Source of the DNA: Nectonema munidae | Taxonomy: Eukaryota > Nematomorpha > Nectonematoida > Nectonematidae | Reading direction: 5' to 3' | Length of the DNA stretch: 64,000 nucleotides | Assembly (NCBI GenBank): GCA_030549495.1 | Contig: JAUIRK010000923.1 | Coordinates: forward strand, 558,001-622,000 | In this document: positions 11,150 through 23,809 of the stretch, in pieces | Layout of the letters: each line of letters begins with the position of its first letter | Numbering within the stretch: position 1 is the first letter of the stretch | The notes under the pieces: model-generated | What the model was told of the DNA's origin: nothing | The model's database searches: none | The model's input: only the letters and a program-made list of their open reading frames with translations | Translations under genes and position numbers: made by a program

Positions 11150-11659
11150 GACAGAATGTTTTGGTCAGATTGGGAAAATCAAACGATCTATTCTGCAAAC
11201 AAATTCACAGGATCCGATATTAAGCCCTTGGCAACCGATTTGTACTCTCCCATGGATTTAGTTGTATTTCACAAATTAAAGCAGTCTTCATCTCTAACCA
11301 ATCATTGCATCAATGCGTCGTGCACTCATTTTTGTTTACCTGCTCCCCTCATCCACTCATCATCCCCTCTCTACTCCTGTGATTGTCCCGATACCCTGAT
11401 ACTATCTCCCGACAAACAAACTTGCATTTCACCCACATCACAGCACTCTACCACCCTTTCTCCTTATACAAAGATTTTGAATGAAGGACGCTCTTCTACA
11501 AAAACAACTGTCAAATCTTATCACACAAGCACAATTGGTAGTAGTGCGAAATTGCCTTCCAATCCCTCATCTATTCCACACAAATCAAAAAAGAACGCAA
11601 TAACGTGGATCATCGTTCTTTGCGCAATCTTACTCATCCTCATAACATTTATCCTACTA
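11150..11659 (+). CDS. LpR: LDL-receptor-family gene: last blade, EGF module, stalk and transmembrane exon
   Basis: After a 65-bp intron (11085-11149) the exon begins DRMFWSDWENQTIYSANKFT, matching LDLR AVFED.VFWTD....AI.SAN..TGSD. Next comes SPMDLVVFH. A six-cysteine EGF-like module follows (NHC, ASC, HFCLPAP, YSC, DC, QTC) that keeps the CLPAP...YTC.CP pattern of LDLR and VLDLR. About 55 residues rich in Ser/Thr come next, equivalent to the O-glycosylated stalk, and then a hydrophobic span from AITWIIVLCAILLI. A good donor (GTGAGC at 11660) cuts the helix in phase 0. If unspliced, the frame would stop at 11690 just after the helix with no cytoplasmic signal, which the next exon argues against. 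Confidence 0.9.
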
Positions 11660-12055
11660 GTGAGCTTCTTAATTGTTACTTTTGTGAAATAGAGAATCTG
11701 CCATAATTTGTTTTTCAAGCACAATCAGGCTTAGGGTTATTTTTTTTATATTAAATTTATTTATTTTTTTATCCTAGCCCTAATGAAACATATACCTGGG
11801 AAAATATTTAAAATAAAAAAACTTTTAGCTTTTTACTACTTACAAAAAATTTATTACTTACATGTTGGCGATTTGCAGATTTTTTCTGCGCAAAAGTGCG
11901 GCAAAGACAAAAATATTTGAAGCCTCTGGATCAAATTTTAGCGCCCTTTATAATATGCGAGACATGAAAGATAACGATATATCCCAAATAGAGTGCCCTT
12001 TTTTCAATCTCACTTTGTGCTATCTAAATCAATTTTATTTCATTTTCATCTTCTT

Positions 12056-12460
12056 CTACACCGTGTCCCCAAGTTGGGGGTCGGTGGCTATGATATTGAG
12101 CCTCCATTTTCCTCTATCCTCAGCATCATCTTGTTCTAACCCGAGAGTGTGTATTTTTTCCAAGAGCCCATCTTTCCATCCTTTGCAAGGTCTTTTTCTT
12201 TTGCCGACTACAGTCCCATCAAAAGCTTTTCGAACGATGTTCTCTTCTTTCATTCTTAGTACATGGCCATACCACCTTAGTTTGCTTCTTTCTATAACAC
12301 GTAAAACACTAAAGCTCACTCGGCTACGTCTCCTGACTTCTTCATTTTTTATGTCATCTTTCAACGATATTGCTCGTATTTTCCTCAACCTATTTTCATC
12401 TGTCAGTTTATTAAAACACTGTGAACTTATCAAGCGTTTTAATGGAAACCTCGGTCCCTG
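12056..12460 (-). mobile_element. LINE fragment, C-terminal end of reverse transcriptase ORF
   Basis: The minus strand stays open for 125 codons over 12056-12433 and ends ATDPQLGDTV. It holds IERSKLRWYGHVLRMKEENI, a KRKRPCKGWKDG patch and a closing EDRGKWR segment, the usual tail of several LINE ORF2 clades. It belongs to the same family as 1-442 but is better kept (one continuous frame). It is strongly 5' truncated, inserted antisense in the receptor intron, and lacks the catalytic reverse transcriptase core. Confidence 0.8.
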
Positions 12461-13261
12461 ACTTAACTATCATCTGTCACTCCTGTTAATACGTGAATGT
12501 GGTTGATGGGAAATATACAGATTTCTGATAAAAACCTTTATTGAGTATCTATAATTTATCAAATGCAAAAATATAAGACACGAAGATAGAGATGAGAAAG
12601 TCATAAATTTCTAAGGATTTGAGATGTCTAGGTTAAAAAATGTAAATTTGAAATAACATAAAATAATGAAAGTTTCATCATTTGCGAAATGAAAATATGT
12701 TATCTAAAGTCAAACGTGTGAACATGTATGAAGCTTTTCTTTTTAAAAAAATCAATAAAATTGCGATCAATTAATTCATAACAAAATAGAAAGATTTTTT
12801 CATCAAATTGTGATTTTTATACTGCTATTTTGCTGATCTAAAAAACTCAACGTTTTTTCATAACTTAATTCACGATATATACAAAGATAATCCCCATATT
12901 GTTCTTGTGCATATGAAATACTTTTCTCGAACTCTGGCAAATTGACCTGAAACAATTGACCGAAAGTAAATTCTCCTTCCTAAAAACAACTGACCAAATG
13001 AAAATCCTATTGATACAAGTATCTAAAATATTTCATTAAAATTTTTCATAAAAGTTAGCTTGTGTGTGTGTTTGTTTATCTAAGCGTTAATTATATTTAG
13101 TTAAGGAGTTGGTATTATTTACTAATTTACAAGTTTATAATATTTATATCCTGCCTAGTTAGAAGAATTGCTTTAATTCAAACACGGTTAGATCATTTGG
13201 TTTGAGTATTGTCAATTCACCCTGAACCACTTTTCTTCCTTTTTTTCATGTCTTTTTACAG

Positions 13262-13492
<231 letters not shown>

Positions 13493-13554
13493 GAAAAAAT
13501 CTAGGACTTTTTTCTAATCTAACTTCTATCTCTCCTTATTTTTATACCTTTTAG

Positions 13555-13743
13555 ACTTTGGTATACATTAGGAAGAACAAAATTTGCAAAAATATCAAAA
13601 GTGTGCACTTCGATAATCCCGTATACCGCCGAACAACGGAAGATCATTTAAGCTTGGAGAAAAGTCACTATGACTCAACTTCGATTACGAACTCGCGCCA
13701 AAATTTCACAGTAACTTTCTTTTTTTCTTCGCTTTATTGTTGA
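13555..13743 (+). CDS. LpR: LDL-receptor-family gene, cytoplasmic tail exon with FDNPVY signal
   Basis: Phase 0 joining to the previous exon completes the membrane helix and reads TLVYIRKNKICKNIKSVHFD, then NPVYRRTTEDHLSLEKSHYD. LDLR and VLDLR tails read NFDNPVY.KTTED at the same spot. NPxY is the clathrin-adaptor (Dab/ARH PTB-domain) internalisation motif, so the product should be endocytic. The frame runs to a stop at 13741-13743, giving an odd TFFFSSLYC end. A GTAACT at 13711, the same donor word as at 5050 and also phase 0, suggests the exon may end at 13710 and continue in an unseen last exon. Insect lipophorin receptors have longer tails, which fits that. Confidence 0.85.
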   Translation, partial: TLVYIRKNKICKNIKSVHFDNPVYRRTTEDHLSLEKSHYDSTSITNSRQNFTVTFFFSSLYC

Positions 13744-14263
13744 AATAATTATAACCTAAAATAATGACAACTCATCTTCAAACGAGATTATAATGTCGTC
13801 ATCGCAAAAATACAGTTTTCGAAACAATATTGTCTTGAAAATATCCTTAATAACGGTAGAGTAACAGAAAAATTAATAAGGTAGAGCTGAAAAATTGCTC
13901 ATCCACAACACACATTAATACCTTTTATTCAAGCAAGGTTAATGAGGTAAGTAAATTGAAATATAAATCAATTTAATGGCTAGTGGTCAGTTTGCATATA
14001 AAAATTTATTTTATAGATGATGAATTCTATTTCTAAAAAATTGGTAAAAAAATTTTTTACTTGTTTTTAAAATCGATTTATTGAATTAAGACGAGAAGAA
14101 GAGGATTTTTAAAATAAATTTAAAGAAAACTTGTATTTTCTCGAAATTTGAAGTAAATAACTTATAACAGAGTGATCGTACAAAAAATTTGGCATCTTTT
14201 TATCTTAATATTAAAGATAGATGGCAGGAATGATACTTAATTATTGAATTTTATACTTTAATA
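13744..14263. other. AT-rich DNA after receptor exon
   Basis: An AATAAA word lies near 14115. No further exon could be identified with confidence. Confidence 0.4.
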
Positions 14264-14569
14264 CAGTGCCCGCGCTAAAGCTAAATTTCAAGTGGGGCTG
14301 AAATGGGGCAAAGAAACACATTTGCAAAAAATTTATTTCCTATATTACTTTATATCTTATATTACTTTGCTGAAAAGCATGAAGTACTTCTGTATAAAAA
14401 CCTATAGAAATCTCATATTATACATACACATACACCAGCATTTATATAAGATTATTGTGTACAATTTTTGCTTATTTATTTTTCCTTTAAAAAGTGCATG
14501 GGGCAAAACCAAAAATTTTAGGGGGGGGGGGGCACGTGCCCCAAAATTATATAGGTAGCGCGGGCACTG
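14264..14569. mobile_element. MITE with CAGTGCCCGCGCTA ends and internal G run
   Basis: The left end CAGTGCCCGCGCTA and the right end TAGCGCGGGCACTG are perfect 14-bp inverted repeats, 306 bp apart. TA precedes the left end. A run of 12 G near 14521-14532 lies between two short copies of GGGGC/GCCCC-type sequence. There is no transposase coding. The superfamily is uncertain. Confidence 0.85.
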
Positions 14570-16057
14570 CATTAATAGCCTCAACGTAGATTTGACGCCA
14601 AAATTTGAATATACGTGTCAAAAATGGGCGTTCAGTGTGCGATGCTGTTATGCGAATATAGAGAAGATGAGTTGTCACCACATTCACCTGTGACCTGACA
14701 CACACACGCAACATGTTAGGTGTAAAACATTTGAAGAATCCCGTTTTTTTACGTTTACTTTTTTTAACAGAAAGATGATTCCATTTCCTACTCTCTGCAT
14801 AATAAGGTATTCAAATAACATGGCGTAATTCTTTGTGTATGTGTCGCTTTCGTGAAATCGCTGTTTCCTTTTTCTTTTGTCTCTCTCTTCCTTGCATGAT
14901 TAAGCGGCTTCCTTACAAACGCTACACTCGTTTTTCGAACTTATAAATACCAACGAGACAGATGTCACTTCTGCAAACTTAGCGGGAAACTGGAATTAAG
15001 TTTGTATGGAGCAAGTTTCACTAGAGCCAAGTTTTTACTGGAAACAACTGGAATATCAGCATTCTGAGATCTTATGTTATCTATTACCTACCATGTATAC
15101 TTGCGAATTATTAGCGTAATTTTATGGGATTGCATCATACACGAGATAAATAGTTTCATATTTAAAATTTTTTGAAAGCATCATTTTTATTTTTGTCCAT
15201 AATAAATAATAGCAAGAGAATATGAAGGAAAAGTATTTTCTATTGAGTTCATGAAATTATTAAGATAAAGTTGAACAAAGTCTCTTTCTTACCCAATATC
15301 ATGATTGAATACTTCTTCAAAATTTCTCTTTCTTTCCCCCAATACTGAATGTGCATGATGATAAACGGTATGTGTGGTAAAATCGTGTTTTGGGGTGAAA
15401 ATTTTGAGGGTCGATATGCGTGATCGCACGATACTCGATTATAAACGATACAAATGTTTCAAAGCCAAATTACATGGTCTTCGCTTACTGTTGAAGGTAC
15501 CATTATTTTTATGTAAGTGAATGTTGTAAACTAATGTTTATAAATAAATATAAAATAAACGGCTAATTATAAACCATGCTTTTTCACCGGTCCATTGGAA
15601 AATTTAGGGGGGGGGGGATCCATGTATGATAAAAAAAGAAGCTTCTTGAAGACACACTTATATGCTGACACATTCTTATTTCGGTGTGTAGTGTAAGTTC
15701 TCATATCTTTCAAAGAAGAAGTGTTCCTGAATATTTTGTTTTCGCGGGAAATGTTATTATTTTTCGATCTCCAGAAAATCAATTATTTTTTAATCTTGTT
15801 TCAAAAATTTGAACAAGAAAAAAAAATAGAAAGTAAATTTCCTATAAATAATTGATTACCATTATAAGGATCAAAATAAATGGATATCAATCTGAAGGAT
15901 CTAATAAATGAATATCATCTGAAATCTATTTATATTTTATACGACTAAAAGTTAGCGTGAAAGTTGTGAAATTTTTTTGATAACGAATGTGAGGAAACGG
16001 GTATTTTTGGTTGTGACAAAAGAGATTCATATTGATCAAAGCTCATTTTTAGAATTA
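14570..16057. other. Intergenic, no gene seen
   Basis: The stretch is AT-rich, with a run of about 11 G near 15608-15618 following AAATTTA, similar to the G runs inside other elements of this window. No coding or RNA signal was recognised. Confidence 0.5.
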
Positions 16058-16378
16058 CAGTGGTACCTCAGTTTTCGAACGTATCAGTACTCTTAGAATT
16101 CAGTTTTCGACCAAAAAAATCTAGATGAGATTGTTTCATTGCTCGACCAAATGCCAAACACGTGACGAACGCATATTTATTAAAGAATAACAAGAAAGAA
16201 AAATAGTATTTATTTTGTTTAAATATTCGTAGAATATACATAACAAGATGTTATTAAGATGTAGGATTAATTTGCTCTTATATTATTTCTTATCCAAATA
16301 AATGGTTCGGTATTCGACCAAATTGTTTTTCGAACACTTTGCAGGAACGAATTATGGTCGAAAACCGAGGTACCAGTG
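16058..16378. mobile_element. Tc1/mariner-type MITE (CAGTGGTACCTC ends)
   Basis: The left end CAGTGGTACCTCAGTTTTCG and the right end, read inverted (CACTGGTACCTCGGTTTTCG), form an imperfect inverted repeat. The element is 321 bp and is flanked by TA on both sides (16056-16057, 16379-16380), as expected for the Tc1/mariner superfamily. Near each end a TTCGAAC or TTCGACC word recurs. It has no coding capacity. Confidence 0.85.
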
Positions 16379-17101
16379 TATATATTTTTTGATTGAAATG
16401 AAGGCTTTTATAATGATACCGATTTCTCATAAATGATAGAGGAAAAAACCCATTCTTAGACTAATGTATTTTAAACGATAAAAATATAACTCGGGAATAT
16501 AATAATTTGAAATTCCTGCAGAGAAAAATATATGTAGCGTATGAAGATAATTTTGAAAATTTCTCGATTTACGGTATATCAAATGAAATAGATTTTATTT
16601 TTTGTATAATCAAATGAAAAATTGATAATAATTAATGCAAAAATATTCTAAGAAACAAAATTGTGTTCGTAGTTGATTACGTTTATATCAACGATATGAC
16701 AAGTCGAATTCTAAGACATAATACAGCTGTCGTATTCTCTGAAGGCTTTTAGCAAAATTGCAAAAAAAATTTAATAGATTTCGCCGCCCCCCCCCTTTTA
16801 AGAAATTTTTGGATTCGCCACTGCTATGAGCAATATATATAATTATAAATGAAGATAAACGAACGTTCATAATTGTATGAGCATTTTTGAATAGAAAAAT
16901 GTTCACTCAGTTTCATATGAAATTTTTTTTTTTAACTGAGTACTCTTACGCTGATATTGAGATGGCCCAATCTGGGGAACAACCTTAACAACGAAAAGAG
17001 CCATGCTTCCTGCCCGATTTTTCGATTGTTGCTGCTTCAAATACTGTATGCAGTGTAGTATTTTTGATCACCTAATATTTTCACCTGATCCATTGCTAAT
17101 A
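16379..17101. other. Intergenic, no gene seen
   Basis: A C run near 16785-16796 is followed by TTTGGATTCGCCACTGC, the sort of end (CAGTGGCGAATCCA inverted) common in non-autonomous hAT-like elements. The other end was not found. Nothing else was seen. Confidence 0.45.
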
Positions 17102-17436
17102 CAGTAGACCCTCGTTAAGTCGAACTACATGGGGGAGAAAGGTGTCCGACATAACATATGGTCTACTATATATAAATATGGTAGAAAAAAATATTTCAAA
17201 TTGGACGAATTTATAGCCACAATAATCTTTGAAATAACGTCAAAATTTAGAATGACCGCGAACTACCTATGGAGTAAAAAACATAAAATGGCTGCTTGTA
17301 AGTCAAAGCGAAATTAAAAAAAGTTAATAAAAATGACCCCTTGTGAGCCTATGAGGGCAAACATTTGTATTCTCGGCTACGGTCCGGCTTATTCGATATC
17401 CGAGTTATCAGGGTCCTAGTTAACGAGGGTCTACTG
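17102..17436. mobile_element. pogo/Tigger-like MITE (CAGTAGACCCTCGTTAA ends)
   Basis: CAGTAGACCCTCGTTAA at the left and TTAACGAGGGTCTACTG at the right are perfect inverted repeats around 335 bp, flanked by TA duplications (17100-17101, 17437-17438). The CAGT.G.CCCTCG..AA end is the hallmark of Tigger/pogo-type elements. No transposase is encoded. Intact ends suggest a fairly young insertion. Confidence 0.9.
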
Positions 17437-19587
17437 TACAGTCAACCCTGTGAAGATCAAATAAGCTCATTAGGATTAATTAGTGCAAATTAAACGGTTT
17501 GTTACGGACAACCTGACCGTTTAATAGAGGTATTCACTAAGGCATATTTGACTGTTTGTATCGCAGTTATTCTAATTTTTCTTTCATTTTGATTGACATC
17601 ATTTAACAATATTCTTGGAATACACAATATTTCCCTGGAAGAAATTACGCTTTTATAAACAAATTCAAGAGAGAGCTTAAAATGGGTCATGAATTTATAG
17701 AGGCTATAAATCATTATTAATACTGAGTATATTATTATACCATTTCAACTGCCTTGATTAGTCACAGCAAGTCATGCTCGGGTAAAACAGGTCACCATGA
17801 AGGAATAAGTCAAGCCATTTTCTGTCTCCAGTACAACCTGTCTTTTTCATCACCTAATCGAAGCCGTAAACTTGTAGAATATTTTAGTTTTATTGAATTT
17901 CATCTTAAAAGAAATGAAAAAATTGAAGAGCTTAAACCCTTTTTGCCATTTTTGCTGGGAGAGAAAGTTTAGGAGGAGATGGGCTGGTGAAAAAGATTGA
18001 GACATTTACACTAAGAGCACAAACATTAAACAAAAGTAAAATTGCATTTTAGACTTTACAGCCATTATATGATGAAGGAATCTCCGACTATGTTTGAACT
18101 TTCACTTCTTCCTCTCCCCCTCCCTAATCGTGATCATTTATTTGTGCAATCTTTTCTCCACACACAACGCATCCAACTTTATCCCTTCAAAATTGCGATT
18201 GATCTTCCTTCTTGCTTGCCCTCCTTATTCAGAACATCTCTCGGGCAAAAGCAGCAATATCACCCATCCTACTCTACGGAATCTCAGTGTCTATCATTTG
18301 TGTGCGGTTGAAGCAAAGAACGACAACAAATATACTTAATAATTTGTATATAGCATACACACACATATATTTATTCACATTATTTATATGTTTTTTTTTT
18401 AATTTTTTTAGTACCCTCTTTTATTATCAGTTTAATTTTTAATTTAAAACAAATTATGACCTTTGCACTTTTGTGAAATTTCTAAGTTTAGAGAGGAATC
18501 TTTAATAGACAAAAAACTACACCCCCTACCAATAATCCCAACGTCTTATTTTACTATCGTATGAGCGCATATGCGTGTGTATTTAAATAAAGACTTCAAT
18601 TTTTCCAAAATTACTGTCAAAAAAGTGTGCCAGTATATTGCGTGCAAAACATTTAGAAGTAGCACGTTTCAAAAATTGATTCGGTAATATCGGCTAAAGC
18701 AGGGACACGCATCCTCATAATTTTTGGCGCCAATTCAAGTTTTATTCCCCAAAGATATTTTTAATTTTTAAAATTAAACTAAGTGAAATTCTTTATCCAT
18801 CCATAAGACACACACACATACACATATATATATCAAGTGTAAACGTAGGCAACACGAAAAGGGAGAATAGCTATTTCTTTTCCTGAGTGATACTTTGTAA
18901 CCTGATATAGAGAAAATAATACATAGAGTGAAAATTAAACTTTATAAAAATTTAACCCACTAGATTTCAAGAAAGTACTTATGTGTTAAAGACCTAACAT
19001 GTGCCATAATTCACAATATCACAGAGGCATTACTTTTAATAATAACAACAATAATAATATAATCAGTTTTTCAGCTATTGTAAAATTGACTATTAACATT
19101 ATTTTTAAAAACCCAAATAACTTCACGAATAAAATGTAAATCTATTACCAAGTTTGCTCAACAAAATGTGAAGGAAATTGTAAAAACGTTGTGCCAGGCC
19201 AATTTGACAAAAAAACTGGAGCATTAATAAGTAAAGTGATCATCTCCTAATAAAGGTGCTATAAATTTTAGTTCTTTAATGATGCGCTTGATTGTTAAAA
19301 TTATATTTAGCGCTTACTGCGTTCATTTAACTTTCAATCAGTCTAATCAATTGGGATCAAGCAGAGCTTTTGGTTTTCCTATTATTTTGTGTATGTGAGT
19401 ATAAGGATATCCACCCCGAAGATCCTCATCGCCTATTCCTCGAGGAGTTTTGAGTTTTTCGATTTGCTTCTGTGCTGAACTGTTTGATGAAAATTTTTGG
19501 CTAATTTTATAGTTTTAAGTCAAGTCAAATTTTTAAATCTACATTTTTTGATGAAACAAAAAAGTTGTATTAAAGCAGAAATAAAAT
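17437..19587. other. Intergenic, no gene seen
   Basis: Small ORFs at 17754-17972 and 18042-18339 overlap one another in several frames and resemble no family known to me. Short CA and TA runs occur near 18357-18370 and 18807-18832. No RNA gene was recognised. Confidence 0.45.
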
Positions 19588-19802
19588 AATGAAAAAAACG
19601 TTTGACTTATTTGGAAACAAAAAGAAGGCGCGAAGTTTTGGAAAATTTGTTCAAGAATTTAAAAAGCATAAAACCAACATCTGTAGACTCCGAACGAGTG
19701 TTTTCATCAATGACTTATTTTTCTACGAAAATAGGAAACCAGTTGAACGATGAAACTTTGAACGCCCTAGTATTTCTTAGATATATTTTTTTCATTTTTT
19801 AA
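19588..19802 (+). mobile_element. hAT transposase fragment, C-terminal dimerisation region
   Basis: The reading frame contains PTSVDSERVFSSMTYFSTKI followed by NQLNDETLNALVFLRY. That is the conserved hAT C-terminal dimerisation block (P.S...SERVFS......R.L....V..L.FL). Only this last piece is visible; upstream transposase regions were not found, and the terminal repeats could not be set. It comes from a different copy than the elements at 6-8 kb. Confidence 0.85.
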
Positions 19803-19805
19803 AAA

Positions 19806-22800
19806 TAATTTTATTCAACTTTTGAACTAATAAAAAACTTTCAGAATACTTTATTTTTCATTTTAGAAGAGTTTTTTTATTGTGAAAAAATCGCTTTTTC
19901 TTCTCCCGGGAAATATTTCAAAAATACGAGGTCCTCGTTCCCCAGGGAATGAAAAAAAGACCTTAAAGTGGACACACTAGTGTGTATCATGTATATAGTA
20001 AAGCGCCTTTTGTGTTGCAGTGTATATAGGATATTTGATGTTATTTCGAGAATAGGCGTGTGTATTAGCTAAATGATGGATAACCTTTTAACCTTTAAAA
20101 TGTAGAGAATGCTTTCCTAGCACTTGAGAAAAATAATCTGATATAGTTATGCACCATAAAAAATATTCCGTCCTGCTGAAGAATTTATGGAGCATTGTTC
20201 AAATCCCTGGCTAAATTACTGCCTCTGATCAACTATGTTTCGATTTCTAGTCTTCGCCTTAAAATTAGAATATTAAATTCCATGTGGTTATGATTGACAC
20301 TTTAAAAAGGAGTCAAAAATTGAAGATGAGGACAAACCTGGAATAGCCGAATTCTATAAGCAAACAAAACGTGGTGTAGATTTGATAAATAAAAAAATCA
20401 AAGAAAATGTAGGAGATGTCTGTTTTCTTTCATTTCAAATATTTTGAATGTAGCAGGTGCACTTTATTTCTCAGAATAAATAAGAAATGAATCGATTAAA
20501 CTTTTTCCAAAATATTCACTAACTTGTTGACAAGTATACAGCTAGAAGACAGAAAAATAAACTTTCTATGAAATATAAAGTTACAGTGTTTAGCTTTGTA
20601 ATTTTAAAGGTGTTTATCTGAAACTTTTTTCTACTTTAGAACTTCATTAACAATTATATACATTGCAGTAAGCGAAATTTTAAACATGAAAAAATAAAAG
20701 TGTATAAATAGCCAATCTAATGCTAAGAGTTAGACACCCATACATAATCAAAAATATGCGTGGACCCTCGACGTACATTAATCGCCAAAGTCCTAAAGCA
20801 GTAGGTATGCCCCCTTCGCTAATTCAATTTTTTGTGGTGTGATGGGGGTGTGAGTATGGATTCATTGAGTCCTTGTATAACGTTTTTCTTATCATAATTA
20901 ACAGTGCTATAAAATGTAAGTTGTGTGTTTAGATTAGTAAAGAAACTTGTAGCTCGTGATTAACTTTAAAAAAAGTTTATAGCATAACGACTACTACATG
21001 TGCAGCAGCCAAAAGCGGCGGGCCGATTCTAGATAATGATTTTGATTCTTTGAAAATTTTAATTACAGCTTTGATCCTGGTTCTGATTTTTTCATTTCTA
21101 AAGTTCTTCGTCATATCTGGCATACGGATTGTCATCTAATTGAGCTTTCACTAAACTCTGCTCGTTCTCCTGTTGTATATTAGCGAAGATTCCAGCGCTA
21201 CAATTACCGCGAGAATTTGATTTTTGTGTGTTGATATTAATTTTGGATTTTTAAAGAAAATGTATTCTGATTAGGTTTCTAGGAATTTTTCTGATTCAGA
21301 ATTGACTCAAGTTAAAAAAAATTAGTCTAACAAAGTTTTCTTTTTAAAAATCCTAATAGTTTTTTTATGTTACAAATTTTCAATATGAGTCTAATATTGA
21401 TTCCAAAATTACATGTTTGGCAATTTTCGCGGGTAAAAAACTTGGTTTTATAGGCTACCTGCATTACACGTACTGTAAGGCGTAGAGGTAGATGTTAGCA
21501 AAAAATAAGTCATTTTATTTATGACTATAATTTTAGATGAAACATCATAATGGCTAAGTTAAAGCTTTGCATATTTTTATGATCCATTTAAGCGCTCTGA
21601 GGCTCTAGTTGTATTTGTTAGTGTACATTTCAGTAAAAAATATCACTTGAGAAAACTATTTCTCACTATACCAAAATGTTTGGCAGTACCCATCATGATA
21701 AGGTAAAATTAATCACCCTCTTTCCCATGCCTAGTCTCAAAAACACTCTAAAAATCGGTTCATATTTTGAGAATCACATTATAGATAGACGATTTTTTTT
21801 AATTTATTTCATTTCACGTAAAATTTTATATTAAGATGGGTGGTAGTGGCATACCTTTTCACAGACAAAAAAAAGAAATTTAATCTAAGATTTAAAGGGC
21901 TAATAAAATAAATTTCTGTTATAACGAGTTTCAGAAGGTTATACTTCAAAATTCGTGTTAGGGTGTTGGAACGCGTAATCCGATAATCAGTTTGTAACTT
22001 CGTTATCAAAATGTTGGCGACGTCTGATTTAAAATGCGTAAAATAGGATCTATCTCTGATCCTCGACTTCTCTTACGGTGTAATGAAGAGCTTGGGTTGA
22101 AGGTGTTGATGTCTAGAATATTTACTTCTGGTTTCAACATTCCATCTCCAATATTCATAGTTTTTTCCCATTGAAAAAATTATCATCAAAATATCCCTAT
22201 TTTTTTTAAACCACAAATCTCGTTTTAAAGGAATAGTAATTACAATGAGTATTTCGTTGTGATTAATACTCAAGTTGTTTGTACTAAAACATGTAAACTA
22301 ATTAGAAAACGATAAATATGTTTCATGAATACACTAAGCTACTTTAAAAATTATTTTTATCTTCCTTGCCATGGGTGGTTTTTAAAGGAACTGTATTATT
22401 TTATTTGGATAGTACGAAATCCTTTTTTTAGCATAAATTTTGGTTTGTTCAAATTATAAATCTAGCTCTTCACAATAAAAATGTCATACATTGGTTATGT
22501 ACCAAGCAATGTTACAACAAACTCTTCAAAACTTGAGAAAAAGTGGACAAATCGGTGCTGGTGCCTTAGCCAAGCACTGAAATATTTTTCCTCCGAAACG
22601 ATAGTATTTTTTTCTGGATCGTAAATCTCGTAGTAAAATTTTCTGGACTCTTTTGTAAACATCTAGATTCCCTAACTTAACGGCTTTTGAAACTTTCTGA
22701 GGAATACACAAGCCCTTCTCTTTTGACGACACTTCTTTATGATTTTGTAAAGTAGTCGCCTTGCTCGATGTGTTAATCAAGAGGATGATTAACAAATATT

Positions 22801-23640
22801 CCAATAATTATTATCTGCCAATCAACAAGATCACGTGATATGCGCAAATTAGCACTGATATCTTGTTACTCTGTTTTTTTCTTATAAAGAATATGTCAGC
22901 TTTGGAAGTGATATGGCGTATGAAACTGTTAACTTTTCTTTTTTTTTTGTGAGCTATTGTAAACGAACTTTGATATTTTTTCTGGAAAGACAATATCTTA
23001 TCAGAACTGGAAAATTTGAAGAATAATCTCGAAAAATAAGGGGTAGTTCACAAATGACGTCAACTTCAACTGAGTGCGTCCTAGGCGCATTGACCCATTG
23101 TAAAATCTGGCCCATACTTTTTCGGATAAATGTCCTCATTATCAGGCTTTACAAAAAAATCTTGAAATTTATTTTAGGAAAAAGTAGTTTATATGCATTT
23201 AACTACAAAAACAGTAGATTTGTAGTGGAAAATTAGAAACAAAAAGTCTATTTTAAATATTTATTTCATTTAATTTTTTTTTGATTGGAAAACAAAATCA
23301 TTTGTGAAGAAGAGGTGGTAGGTAAAGGAAAAAGCTATAGAAAGGTACGAATTCTTAATGCCATTACTAAATTCGTTTGGTGATGAGAATAAATATAAAT
23401 TTGATTGACATAAACGTGTGCCAATTATATCCGTTCACGCATTGAATAGATAACATTAATGTGATTTTTGTAACTAATTCTTTTTCGTGTAATTTTATTT
23501 CAATATTCTTCCATAGTTAAAAGTAAGACTCGAGAAAATTAAGTGATAAAACAGGCTCTCCATAAATAACGCTTTAGAAGCAAAAGCAAGTGTTTTAACG
23601 CATATGATTTCTTGCAAAAGATAGACAATATCTAGAATAA
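19806..23640. other. Intergenic, no gene seen
   Basis: AT-rich DNA with scattered short ORFs, none with recognisable domains. The 92-codon minus-strand ORF at 22526-22804 has a basic, helix-like stretch (KRVQKILLRDLRSRKKYYRF), but no family, splice site or repeat supports it as a gene. Confidence 0.45.
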
Positions 23641-23717
23641 GGCAGATGATTCGTATTAAAATGCAGACGCTTTTATTTTTGTAAAGTCGACTGTGGCCGG
23701 TAACCCGTTAATCATCA
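23641..23717. mobile_element. Partial TTAA MITE, family 2
   Basis: The segment holds GCAGATGATTCG, GCAGACGCTTTT, then TTTGTAAAGTCGACTGTGGCC and ends GGTAACCCGTTAA. The same order (ACGATATT, TTTGTAAAGTCGAC, TGTGGTC, end) occurs in the fuller copy at 40745-40873. The left end was not found. Confidence 0.55.
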
Positions 23718-23803
23718 TTAATGCAGCTGAGGTATGAATTTTATTTGATGACCCCACTCACCCTAAAAAAAAGGTTTTAAAATGGTAAAAAGGTCATTAT
23801 AGC

Positions 23804-23809
23804 TTTATT
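23804..23809 (-). terminator. Possible polyadenylation signal for INTS1
   Basis: AATAAA on the minus strand lies about 256 bases past the INTS1 stop codon. Position and form suit a poly(A) signal, but such hexamers are frequent by chance in DNA this AT-rich. Confidence 0.3.

Noticed and set aside
11660-11692. The in-frame stop at 11690 as the natural end of the receptor
   Set aside because: A strong GTGAGC donor precedes it, and the exon at 13555 completes the membrane helix and adds the conserved FDNPVY tail in the same phase.
22526-22804. A 92-codon minus-strand ORF with a basic stretch
   Set aside because: No family, splice signal or repeat context; consistent with chance.
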